Shown here in pieces: positions 13,050-24,000 of a DNA stretch of 64,000 nt (position 1 is its first letter; each line of letters opens with the position of its first letter). The DNA lies in contig JAODUO010001319.1 in NCBI GenBank assembly GCA_025642075.2, positions 261,589 to 325,588 on the forward strand. The letters run 5' to 3'. Both the position numbers and the translations under genes were made by a program. The notes under the pieces were generated by a model that had not been told where the DNA came from, searched no databases, and saw only the letters and a program-made list of their open reading frames with translations. Source of the DNA: Ridgeia piscesae. Taxonomy: Eukaryota > Annelida > Polychaeta > Sabellida > Siboglinidae.

Positions 13050-14890
13050 TATCATCACCTCAGTGCAACAAGGTTGTAACTGAAATTTTTCTGAAATCTA
13101 GTTTTTTGCTATTCTAAAGTCCCATAGCACATATCTACTTAGTGCAAGAATGTTATAATCTGCACTCCCTGCCTTTTTGTCTATAGAGCCTAATTGAAAA
13201 AAGTTGTATCTACAGAGGAGTGGAATCACTCTATGCAACAAGGTTGTTTCTGGCACTTACAACCTTGTTGCCTGGAACACTCAGCCACCATGCTGTGGCT
13301 ATGTCCTAGCAATCCAGCAGGTACTAATTAGCATAACTAACAAACAAATCAAATAAACAACACTGATTTTTTTTAGCTCACATCCCCTCTTACATCAACA
13401 GTTCTTTATAAATTATAACACTGATTATACAATATGCTTAACGGAACTCCACAGATATTCCAGCCAGTCTAGACTCCAAGTGATCAGTTTTAATTAATAC
13501 AAACTGACACCCTGTACATAGGTTCTCCTCCTGCCTACCAACTCATTAGTGTTAGTGGCATGTATATTGTCTTAATTAATCTTCTTGATCATACATTTAA
13601 TTATGTCATATAACTATACAGTGTACATTTGATCAAATTAATGATTCTCATTATGTATACTGCCTTCTACATCTAAACTAACTTAACTATATTGTTTAAG
13701 CCATCCAGCAGTGGTGTCATGTTTTCTGCCAAATATGCTGGAAGAAATGTATCTACTGAAATACTGTTAATGAATAACATGTGTTTATGCATGAAGACGC
13801 TAATTACAAAGTGATCAGGCTTATCTTGCTTATCACAATGGCAAGGCCTACTGTTGGTTTAAGCCCTGGCCACCTGCAAATGACACCCCCTTGCCCACCC
13901 CTTGGAACCACATATACCATTAATATGCAGTCAGCAAAATCATTGATGATTTGTCTACTCTTCCCAGTTCCAGTATGTGTAAGCCCCACAGGGTTTGTGT
14001 CCATGTGTGCTTAGATGTAAAGTGGATGGAATCACACCTGTTCCAAATCAGAGCTGATGATCCAAATGCTCTCTACCTGAAGTATATCTGACAGCACTTG
14101 GTTTTGTTCGTGTGGATCATCTTTAGCATAGCAGACGATCAGCTCCAAACCCTAACCTGTCATCCTGTACACAGGACCACACAGTATATCTGCCGCCAAG
14201 TACAAGGTTCTTCAGATCCTGTGCACTTCGGGGCTGATCCCTAGCATCTATCATCCTTTTTCTAAGTCACTGAAGCATGAATGAACTCAAGCATGACAAT
14301 GTCCTTCTAACCAGTTATAATGTGAATGTGTGACGTGTCACCAGGATTGTTAGACGCTATAGTTAATACAGCATTGAGTAATGTATTACTATTAGTCATG
14401 TGCATTTAATGTTATGCAACAATTTCCTGTGAATAGATCTGAACTGACATTTATCTGATCTGAAACTTTACTGCATTTTATGAAAAAATTTATTATGTAA
14501 AAGCGCAAGCATAAATATAAACATTTAGATACATAAAAGTGTCAAGAGATAGGAAATAAGACTAATATTGTAACAATTGTTGGTTTGTTATTGAAACAAT
14601 AGATGATCACCAAAGGTCGTATCTCCATTTCATTAGGGAGTTTGTTGTATAACTGTGTGCAAAAAGGTCGTAACTACATTGTTAACCTATTTTACAGTAT
14701 TGCATAATATTATTTTGTTTAATGCATACACCAAATAAAATATATGTATGACATTTATCCATACACAACAATAACACTGTATGCAAGTTATTTAGGACAG
14801 AGACACAAATGAAAATATTTTTGCTTCTGCACAAAATTTTAGCAAAATGCAGATACAACCTTGTTGAACTGAGGCGACAATATTTCCATA
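13050..14890. other. Segment with dispersed AAGGTYGTAWCT motifs
   Basis: Ends are short inverted repeats: CACCTCAGTGCAACAAGG with TTGTAACTG at 13057-13082, and its inverted match around 14848-14876. Between them, variants of AAGGTTGTAACT / AAGGTCGTAACT recur near 13070, 13240, 13258 (minus), 14614, 14665 and 14858 (minus). This arrangement looks like a small transposable unit with sub-terminal binding sites, but no family is recognised. Confidence 0.4.
13804..14130 (-). pseudogene. Unassigned coding-like relic
   Basis: Reading minus, a frame interrupted by a few stops gives a stretch with GLELIVCYAKDDPHEQNQ, SIWIISSDLEQV, HMDTNPVGLTHTGTGKS and a GGVICRWPGLKPTVGL segment. Continuity of hydrophobic/charged pattern over ~110 codons with only isolated stops suggests decayed coding sequence. 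I cannot name the family. It lies inside the motif-bearing segment 13050-14890, so it may be that element's protein. Confidence 0.35.
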
Positions 14891-15282
14891 TATTATAAAT
14901 TTCAGTGATTTATTGTTCTGATAGTGTTTTGTACAAAAATAATTATTACATATCTGGTGGTGGAAATATTCATAAGTAGAAAAATAGCTTCAGTGAGTAA
15001 TATTTTCTTATATGCATAATGTGTGTGCATGTGCTGGATAAAAATTCTTGTTACATCGTAACTATTTTACCATTTTTATTAATTATTACTATTAACCATA
15101 CCTTTACATTCATTTATCACTACAGTGGATCTCCTCATGAATGACCACCCTGATTAACGACCACCCACTTTTTACGACTGTTTTTTCATTGATGGAATGT
15201 CTATGCTGTATAAGCGCCCCCTCATCAACGACCACCTGGCAAACCCGATCAATGACCATGGCAATTTGAATTAAACAACGAC

Positions 15283-16064
15283 ATGCGACTGTTACAATTG
15301 AGAGAGCAGCAAAAATGTCGACCCAAAAACACAAAAATTTCGTTGGAAGATAGGGTAAAAGTTGTGGAATGTTTGGCGAAGGGGGAGTCAGCCAGGTCGG
15401 TCGCCCAGAGCCTGAACGTGGGAAAGACCCAGGTGCAGACAATCGCCAGGGAGAAGGACGACATTTTGTGCTGCTGGAAAGACGGTGAAAATGGCGACTG
15501 CAAATACGAGAAAAAACGAAAAGTGTGCCTATGAGGACTTGAATGCGGCAGTGTGGGAATGGTTTTGCGATGCCCGTGCATGCAATATCCCCATATCTGG
15601 CGTCATGATACAGGAGAAAGCCGTCTTGCTTTCGTTGAGTTACGGCTACGGCGACTTCACTGGGTCGAATGGCTGGCTAAACAGATGGAAAGCTCGCGTC
15701 CCGGAGGAAACTGTTAGAGATTAGGGGAAACGTCTGCCGGTTATGAGGGTATGAGCCTAAGGAAATATTCAACGCCGACGAGACTGGGCTGTTCTTCCGG
15801 GCACTGCTGACAAAGTCCATGGTGACGAAGGGCAACTCATGTAATGGCGGGAAGAACTTGAAAGACAGGATCACTGTGCTGCTGGCAGTGAGTGCCGTTG
15901 GCGAGAAACTTAGGCCGTTAGTCATTGGAAAGTCAAAGAACCCCTCGGTGCTTCTATGGATTCGAAATACCCACGCTGGGAGTTGACTACGACTACAGTA
16001 AGAAGTCATGGATGACTACGGGCATTTTCACCACTTGGCTGAATCGTCTCAAAAGCAGGATGAG
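15283..16064 (+). pseudogene. Tigger (pogo/CENP-B-like) transposase relic
   Basis: Domains in order: an N-terminal psq-type helix-turn-helix (15340-15475; SLEDRVKVVECLAKG, SARSVAQSLNVGKTQV), a CENP-B-type second DNA-binding domain (15530-15715; DLNAAVWEWFCDAR, GSNGWLNRWKAR), and the first part of the DDE catalytic domain (15765-16060). The last has FNADETGLFF with the first catalytic Asp, then GGKNLKDRITVLLAVSA, LRPLVIGKSKNP, and DYSKKSWMT. At least three frame changes (near 15510, 15730 and 15935) break it. The part with the second catalytic Asp and the third acidic residue is missing. Such proteins cut and paste the element at TA sites. Certainly non-functional. Confidence 0.85.
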
Positions 16065-16430
16065 GTTAGTACACATAACATTGTTGATCTATGGCTATTG
16101 GCTTTGTCCTAAATTTATTGTTATATATATTATTTTTGCTCAACTTGTTGATAAATTACATAGCTTGGGAAACCCAGCAGAAGTACACTTATTGCCATGT
16201 ATTTAGCAATACTTTCATTGTTCCACCATTGTTTGTGGTGCATTAACTTGTTGATAAATTACATAGCTTGGGAGACCCTGAAGTACACTTATTGCCATGT
16301 GTTTAGCAATACTTTTCATTGTTCCACCATTGTTTGTGGTGCATTAACTTTCTGCTGTGCAAGTTCTCACGAAATGTCACTGATTTGTTCCACTGTATTG
16401 ATGCAGATGTTTTATTGTTTTAGTTTACAG
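16065..16430 (+). other. Intron-like gap in the Tigger gene with 104-bp duplication
   Basis: The coding match stops at AGGATGAG|GTTAGT, a good splice donor, and an acidic coding region resumes after TTTAGTTTACAG at 16430, a good acceptor. Within the gap, ~104 bp (TTGATAAATTACATAGCTTG...) is tandemly duplicated at 16144-16247 and 16248-16350. Confidence 0.5.
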
Positions 16431-16502
16431 CCCTGCAACATGGACAGCAATGAGGCTACGACTAGAGCGCTGACTGATGACAAGGAACTGGTGCTCCCCG
16501 AG

Positions 16503-17173
16503 CCAGACGTCAGTGAAGACGGTGTCGTTGACGAAGAAGAGGATGTACCTCCAGTGATCAGTGACAGACATCAGTGAAGACGGTGTCGTTGATGAAGAGG
16601 AGGATGTACCTCCAGTGTTCAGTGACAGATCAGTGAAGAGTGTCGTTGATGAAGAGGAGGATGACTCCAGTGATCAGTGACAGACATCAGTGAAGACGGT
16701 GTCGTTGAAGAAGAGGAGGATGTACCTCCAGTGATCAGTGACAGACATCAGTGAAGACGGTGTCGTTGATGAAGAGGAGGATGTACCTCCAGTGATCAGT
16801 GACAGACATCAGTGAAGACGGTGTCGTTGAAGAAGAGGAGGATGTACCTCCAGTGAGCAGTGACAGACATCAGTGAAGACGGTGTCGTTGAAGAAGAGGA
16901 GGATGTACCTCCAGTGATCAATGACAGACATCAGTGAAGACAGTGTCGTTGATGAAGAGGAGGATGTACCTCCAGTGATCAGTGACAGACATCAGTGAAG
17001 ACAGTGTTTTTGAAGAAGAGGAGGATGTACCTCCAGTGATCAGTGACAGACATCAGTGAAGACAGTGTCGTTGAAGAAGAGGAGGATGTACCTCCAGTGA
17101 TCAGTGACAGACATCAGTGAAGACAGTGTCATTGACGAAGAGGAGGATGTACCTCCAGTGATCAGTGACAGAC
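16503..17173 (+). repeat. 61-bp tandem array from transposase acidic region
   Basis: Eleven units, most exactly 61 bp, of the form GACATCAGTGAAGACGGTGT...CCAGTGATCAGTGACA. The first unit continues an open frame coding for PDVSEDGVVDEEEDVPPVIS, an acidic stretch like the acidic tails of CENP-B/Tigger proteins. Because 61 is not a multiple of 3, the repeats shift frame and end in stops, so the expansion is not a protein-level repeat. The third unit has lost a few bases. Confidence 0.9.
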
Positions 17174-17885
17174 TGCAATGTTGCATGTGGCCAACAACTT
17201 AAATCTGTTCAATCACATTGTCAACTTGGTGTACAAATATCAAATACATTAAATTGGACAGCACAATGCAACTCAGTCACTAGGAAAGCACAACAGACTC
17301 TAGGAGTCATTAGGAGAAATCTAAATAAATGCCCAACCCACATTAAGTCAATAGCCTACACAACCCTTGTCCGACCAATACTTGAATATGCGTCAGCATC
17401 ATGGGATCCACACTGCCTAAAACATATTAAAACCTTAGAAAGAATCCAAAGACAAGCTGCCAGATTTTGTACACAAAACTATTCTAGAGAACCAGGAACA
17501 GTAACCCAACTTCTTAAAGACCTCCAGTGGGACACCCTCCAAACAAGAAGAAAAATTAAAAGACTTAGCATAATATACAAAATGGAACATAACCTTATAG
17601 ATATCCCGCTAGATCACTATATCCAACACAACACTAGATCCTCATGTAAACATGACAGTCAGTTCTTGCAAATTAGATACTCTGCAAACATATTTGGAAA
17701 CAGCTTCTTCCCAACAACAATTAAAGAATGGAATTCTCTCCCCCCAAAAACTGTCTCAAGTAAATCACTAAACTCATTTCAAAATAATTTTATCCAACAT
17801 TTTAGCAATTAAGTCAGACGACCCACCATGCGCACTGACGTGATGTGTCCCTAGGACATTTTGCCAGTTACAGATACAAATATAG
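17174..17885 (+). pseudogene. 5'-truncated CR1-type LINE, RT C-terminal fragment
   Basis: An open frame to 17812 reads from just after the RT catalytic core into the LINE-specific C-terminal region. Landmarks are LGVQISNTLNW, RKAQQTLGVIRRNL, TTLVRPILEYASASWDP, LERIQRQAARFC, DTLQTRRKIKRL and SFFPTTIKEWNSLP. The FADD active site and everything upstream are absent, as expected for 5' truncation during target-primed reverse transcription. The sequence after the stop ends TTACAGATACAAATA, tail-like. It begins directly at the last 61-bp unit, so it is nested in Tigger. Confidence 0.85.
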
Positions 17886-18323
17886 TCTGGTTGCATTTGC
17901 ACTGTCAAGACTGAACCCTCGTGTAGTAGAACTTGTGTGTCTACTCAAGCAGGAGCTGGAGCAGCAGTGTCTGGAGAAGAGCTCCAGAGTTTTTATGTGC
18001 ATGGGACACTGCTTAGTACACTGTAGCCACATGTTTCTGAAAATTTTATGCATTTTTTGTGTTCTTTCTTTTAAATAAAGACACTGTACACTGTATATAT
18101 GTTTTAGCACTATTTATATTGTTTCTTTGTTTTAATTAAAGTTTCACCTGTGTTTTTGACATAGAATTGACTTGTGATTATCTTTATATAGCTAGCTTAA
18201 TAAACAAACCCCTCATTTAAGACCAACCCTCTTTTAAGACCGCTCCACTCTGATTTGGGGGCGGTCTTAAATGATGGGTTCCACTGTATTGTTGTTATAA
18301 CATTGTTATGGTATTTTTATGAC

Positions 18324-18591
18324 TAATAGGTCACTTTAATTAATTATATAGTACATGTATTTTTAATATTTATTTTAAAATATTACCTGTGGATATTTTC
18401 CTTCTTATTGCTGTGAAGCGCCACAATCAGTTATGGATGTGGCGCTATATGAAATAAAATATATTAAAATAAAACTTATTATTTCTTGTAAATCACAGTG
18501 ATGATAAGTAATTATTATCTTATTTATAAGTAATTAAACTATTTCGCGTGTGCAAATGCAGTAAGTAAAGTTCATAAATATTCGCACACAC
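18324..18591 (-). repeat. Right arm of the 6.2-kb inverted repeat
   Basis: Inverted partner of 12421-12720. The Tigger right target duplication (18287-18288) lies only ~35 bp from its inner edge. Confidence 0.7.
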
Positions 18592-21330
18592 ATTGATGGT
18601 CGTCAATCCAACCCAGTCTTCTGGCATCCGCATTCATTCAGTCATTGTGTTTGTGTCTATCCCAACGAATCCACTGGACCAGTGACTGTTTCAGTTCTGA
18701 TTCAAAGGGTAACAAAAAGACACCTTACTGATACTGTCTTTCCCTGTACTGTTGCTACAAGCATATGAGGATCAGTGTGGCATATTGCTGTCGTGATTTC
18801 ATTGTAAACTGACAAAAGACACTTAACTAACTGCTTGGCTTTCTGTTGTGACAGCTGAACCAGCAGACAACACCGTGACATATTACTTTTCTAAAGTGCA
18901 GATAGAAGCTGTTTAGTTGCTAGTAATTTTTCCCAAACCAAGGTTTGCATGAATGCGTGCATACACATGGGCATGTGCACACCCAACCACCACAACGTTT
19001 TAGACTGGCAAAAATGTTATTCTGCATAAAATCTTGGTGTTTTTTGGTCAATTATGACTACAGATATATCAGTGGGAAAGCAGTTGTAGAGTGGTGCCAT
19101 CTTGTAAGAGAAATATATTAATGCAAATTGGCATTGACATTTAATAGTTTTGGGTCATAAACACTACATGTCCCAGAACATTGAAATATTGGTCAGAGTG
19201 AAGGTGATTTAAACCAATAGTAAAGCCATAATGTTTTTGGGGGGAAGGCCAACTTTTGAGATCAACCCTAAGTTGGTTTGTTTGGTTTCAGCACAATGTG
19301 TCACCGGTGACTTTGGCTACATAGTGACAACATGACTGGGGATGACTTTGGATATTCTAATGGTCTTCACCACACGAACAACATAAGAGAACTCCAAAGA
19401 ATCACCAGTCCATGCAATGTCACACCTTCCAAGCAGCAAAGATAAATTTGGACTGGTACATGGACAAATCCTTACGATGGCACACGACAGCGAACATTTT
19501 CAACATCCTTCTTTACCTTTGTATGTACTCTTGTGTATGTAGATCATACCGTAGTTCTAGGGCAATTAGATGTGCAATCCAGAAAAGGCTTAAATTGTTA
19601 TCCACTGTCGGTGAACTTGCTGTCCAGAACATACAGCGAACTAAGTCAGGAATTTAGAGGCCTTGTGGACACAATATCGAGCCAAATCGATACAGGAGCA
19701 GATGTGTGACGTCGCTTGATTCCAAGATATGTTACTGCAGTTCCATGACCAACCACCCTGCAGATTACTTTGTGGATAAAATGCAAATCACTATTCTGGA
19801 CTTCACATTTCAATACTTGAAATTCACAATGTACAGGCAATTGGAGAATACAATACAGTCACCAGGTGGCGTGGCAGATCCACAGTTCATGACCTTTAAC
19901 ATGACCTATGTTTTCTTGGTCCTTGGAAATATCCATGCGATATTCATCAGTCCTCACGACAATTTGTTGGATAATATGAACGACGGACATGTGACCCTTC
20001 ACGACAGTCGTTGAAACAAGAACCTATCTGTCAACACTGGTGGCCACTGAGGTATTTTGCCTGCAGCTGCAGTGCTACCTTTCCAAGAATTCCTGAGCAG
20101 CGGGTCGACAGAACAAGGCCACAGTCTGGCTGCAGTGTGTATCAATATTTACTTCAAATTGGACATATGGATAGTACCTTGCTGGTGTGATGGAAGACAA
20201 CAGGTAGGGAAGCCTTCTTTCTAATTTTCTTCTTGTACCTACCATGTTGGAAACTTGGAGTTAAGTATTTATAGTTTAATAAAAAATTTCAGTGCTTGTA
20301 CATGATCAGAACTAGGGATCAATTTTTTTTACTTTAATTTAATAGCATTTTTTAGTGCTTGAACTTGAATTTGTACTTAGGTTTTTGTAGTTGTAGTCAG
20401 TTGTGCTTGTCAAACTATAAAGTACATTCCAAGTACCTACCTTGAGTCTTTAAAATATAAAACAATACAAGTTTCTCTACAAAATTACAAGTGACGCTGC
20501 TTTGTACTTAAATAATTTAATGCAGGACATCATTCCCAGATAACTTTGACACAGACTTATGGCATGTTTGTTGATAGCACTAGTCAGTTATATGTTCATA
20601 TTAGGGCTTACAAGTAAGCCAACTCTTTATGTGTAACTAGCATCAAATAACTACAATATTTAATAGTCCATTTGCTGCTGCTATGATTGTAATGGTGGGC
20701 TTATACATTGTCTGTAGTATATGGTCTTTTGGTGGATTTGTCATCACGTATTAGTTGGATTTTCATTCTGACAACCTTGGGGAATAATTTTTATATGCAA
20801 ATTAGTGCGACCATTATTGAAATACCTATTTTATTCAATATTATTAAAACTATGCATGATACTGTCACAAAAATGGTGTCTATACATATGTTTTCAAGAT
20901 CAATGATTAGCATAAACACTATTAGAAAGTTTTAGCATATATATTTATTCCCAATATGCAAATTAGCCACCGCCATTATCGCAAAGTCTCCTTTCATCAA
21001 AATCTCTGAAAGTATGCATGATAATGAAATAGTGAATTTACCTTTATCAAAAGAACATAGCCATATACTGTAATGAAACCCAGTAAAATATTAATACATT
21101 CTGTACATGACATTATAAGTTTTCAAATCAGTGTTCATGAAACAAATCTAAACAAACTGTTCCTCAGATGCATACTCTGCTTGAAACAACAAAACAGTCA
21201 TTGCTCAGGGATGGATTCTTTACTTCCTCTCACTGTCATCCACTAGCATTGCTAGAGGGTCAAGTGGTCAAAATTTGGCCAGGACTGTTTGGATTTCATG
21301 CACAGTGGTGTCTAGCAATGCTTCGCTACC
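18592..21330. other. No gene seen
   Basis: AT-rich sequence; short frames without domains. No tandem repeats of note. Confidence 0.4.
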
Positions 21331-21332
21331 TA

Positions 21333-21494
21333 CTGCTTGAGGGACATCAACATGCAAAAATACATCTTTCTAAGGCCTACAGCTATAAGCCCCTGGTCAG
21401 AACAGCTACACTTCCACTTGCCTCTTGAATGTGTCATGTATGTCACATTATACATGTCATCGACTTCTTTTACTCCTTTGCCAGCATACCAACG
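21333..21494 (-). pseudogene. SWIM-like zinc-finger relic
   Basis: The minus-strand frame has RWYAGKGVKEVDDMYNV, then GKWKCSCSDQGLIAVGLRK and MYFCMLM. The W-x-CxC followed after a spacer by C-x-[H/L] pattern is that of a SWIM zinc finger (CxCx(n)CxH) as found near the C-terminus of MULE-type transposases. The last His is replaced by Leu in this reading. Isolated from any other transposase part. Confidence 0.4.
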
Positions 21495-21704
21495 CTGCTC
21501 GCTACATAACAGCAATGTGACTGCCAAAGGTAACTGTATCCACAATCTGTTCTGTTGCCATTAGCATTCACCGTGTCTTTCATTTCATGTGTGATCACCA
21601 TGTCTTTATCTTTGGATGCGATCATAAACATCTTTCTTTTTGGGTACGATCATAAATCTCTTTCTCTTCAGCCATGTTCACCACCTTGATCTCTTCAGAA
21701 TCGG

Positions 21705-21943
21705 AAGTGAATTGTAATCGGAAGTGTTTATTGACCCCAAAAATATATACATAATACAGTGTTCAACAAATTAGCTACAGCTCAATTATGAAATAATATT
21801 GCATTAGTGCCGTGTTGAACAAATATGACAAGTAATTGCATACACATGTTATTAAACAAGAAATAACCGAAAAGTAAATAATAAAATAAGTAATATATGA
21901 ATTATTGCTGTAGATAAACTAAACAGGAGACTGTCACTTAGAC
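21705..21943 (+). repeat. Interspersed repeat, copy 1 (host of hAT insertion)
   Basis: GGAAGTGTTTATTGACCC...TGCTGTAGATAAACTAAACAGG...GAC aligns with 37785-38040 and 57345-57600 in the same orientation. Only this copy is interrupted by the hAT element. Confidence 0.8.
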
Positions 21944-22082
21944 TAGTGCTGGTTCAATACCAGGTTTTGTTCGATAGCGATCGATACCTGAATTTTGTTC
22001 GATACTCGATACTTACGTTGTAATTAAGTCTAATTTTCACATAGAACACAGTTCCCAGTAGAAGCCCAGTATGCAACAGAAG

Positions 22083-22215
22083 TAGTGCTGGTTCGATATC
22101 AGAATTCTTCGATACCGATCGATATATTACTGGTTCGATACCAGAATTCTTTGATACTGATCGATATATTACTGGTTCGATACCAGAATTCTTCGATATC
22201 AATCGATACCAGATT
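22083..22215. repeat. ~42-bp sub-terminal tandem repeats of the hAT element
   Basis: About three units of ACTGGTTCGATACCAGAATT...TCGATATATT. Each holds TTCGATAC and ATCGAT-type palindromes. Confidence 0.85.
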
Positions 22216-23589
22216 TTTAGTAGATACTCGAAATTTACCTTATAAGTGTAATTCAGTACAGTAGAGATCTCCAAAGAAACACTACTATCCACTTAGACTA
22301 ATGCCACAGAAACACAATTTTTTTCACTTGTAGGGAAATATGTGACAATTTTATAGTCATGCAAACAATGATTAATATGCAATTTTCAATTTATGTAAGT
22401 ACACAAACAACAGTTTCAATATAATTGATTACTGTTGTAAAACTAAAAGGTAACTAATATAATATTAAAACAATAAAGACAACTGCAGTAAAATACCTAG
22501 TGACAAATGAATTATTTAATTGAACTGAATTATTTTAAATTAATAACAGTACTTCACCCCAGCTGTTTGTAAATACACTTTAATATAGCAGCTTAATTTC
22601 AAGTCAATGTGTCTCCTAAAATGACCATCAACAAATACAGCTGAAACAAATGAAACATACAAATAATATGTCATTATTATACAAAAACACCTATCACTTA
22701 TAATAGTGTCACTGCCAGCACAGCTGAACCCTCACTGTTATAACTTGTTATTATTAATTCTATCATAAAGATAATTGTGATTTAGCATCAAAACTGTATA
22801 GATGATTAAAATAAAATAACACTAATTAATAATAGAAAAAATATTAATTAAAATTACAATTGTACTTCCCAGTTCACACCAATACTTTTTAAATATAAAA
22901 CTTAAATTACCACATTATCAAGTACACATAACAAGCCCCATTATGTTTTTGCACCTGTTTTCAAGAACAGGTCAGTTTCTTCCTCTACCTCTGGCTCTGC
23001 CAGTGGTGAACCTATTTGGCCAGTGTCAGTGTCACAGTGACAGTAGATGCAGTAAGCGAATCGTCATCGTTAATCAGTCACGTCGTATATGTCACTTCTT
23101 GACGCTGTGGCCGCAGTTACTTAGTAGATTCGGCAAGCCTCCGCATAGCGCTCGAATAATTATTTATATTAACAATATTATTATTAAACTAGTTTAATAA
23201 ATACTAGTGTGTGCAATAAACACTCTATAAAAATGCTATAGGATGTGTGTTTTTGTACGCGTAACTGTAAGTAAAGTAGGGAGAGAGAAGGCATGGTAGT
23301 GCCACCAAACGAGAGCGTCACGTACGAACCCATGGTTTGGATAACGAGGCTAAGCGAAGTCTGACCAAGGCTAAGGTCGCACACAGAAAACAGTTATCAT
23401 ACAGACTAACTCTACAATAAAGTTTTAGAAAACAATTCACATTTTATGTTATATTATTTTTAAACAACCACGCCTTAGTCAATTTAGGCTGCGAAGCGCT
23501 GTAGTGATAGCTCCCATAAACAACGTTGTCATCAACAACGATGTTGCGTCTTCGCAACGACGTCGTCGAATGGACTCGATGTCAAGTAT

Positions 23590-23690
23590 CGAAATATCGA
23601 AGGTATCGAAGGTATCGAAGGTATCGTAGGTATCGAAGGTATCGTAGGTATCGAAGGTATCGAAGGTATCGAAAGTATCGAAGGTATCGA
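23590..23690. repeat. 9-bp GGTATCGAA tandem array in the right hAT end
   Basis: About eleven units of GGTATCGAA/GGTATCGTA. They share the TATCGA core with the left-end repeats, which points to a transposase-binding role. Confidence 0.9.
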
Positions 23691-24000
23691 ACAGTGGGCG
23701 TTCGATACGAAAAATATCGAAGTATCGCGATACCACTAAATATCGGTATCGAACTTTCGCAAGCATTGCGATACTTCGATATATCGAATATCGAACCAGC
23801 ACTAACTTAGACCATTTTCTTCATCCAGGTTCACAACCATGCTCTCTTCAGTAACTCAGTAGTCCATTTCCCCATTTCAGGTCATCAGACATATTTAAAG
23901 TTTGTAAACTGGCTTAACAGTTGACATCCATGTGTCCACCAAAACCTGTGTGACTGGCATAAATTTTGTCCTGCATAAAGCCCTGATTGTACATTGATCA

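Larger units (their letters stand above)
15123..18286 (+). mobile_element. Tigger/pogo-type DNA transposon, decayed
   Basis: Terminal inverted repeats start CAGTGGATCTCCTCAT at the left and CAGTGGAACCCATCAT at the right (reverse complement), and both continue into GACC(A/G)CCC; about 21 of 28 positions agree. TA dinucleotides at 15121-15122 and 18287-18288 are the expected Tc1/mariner-superfamily target duplication. Inside are a pogo/CENP-B-like transposase relic, an intron-like gap, a 61-bp tandem array, and a LINE fragment. ACGACCACC repeats behind the left end fit transposase-binding sites. Length is near the 2-3 kb usual for Tigger plus the later insertions. Confidence 0.85.
21944..23804. 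mobile_element. Non-autonomous hAT-type transposon
   Basis: Ends are inverted: TAGTGCTGGTTC at the left and its reverse complement GAACCAGCACTA at the right. They are flanked on both sides by the perfect 8-bp duplication ACTTAGAC (21936-21943 and 23805-23812). TAG-type ends with an 8-bp duplication are diagnostic for hAT. No transposase frame is present in 1.86 kb. Both ends carry dense TATCGA/TTCGATA sub-terminal repeats. A second TAGTGCTGGTTCGATATC lies 140 bp inside the left end (22083), suggesting nested or duplicated ends. Confidence 0.9.
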
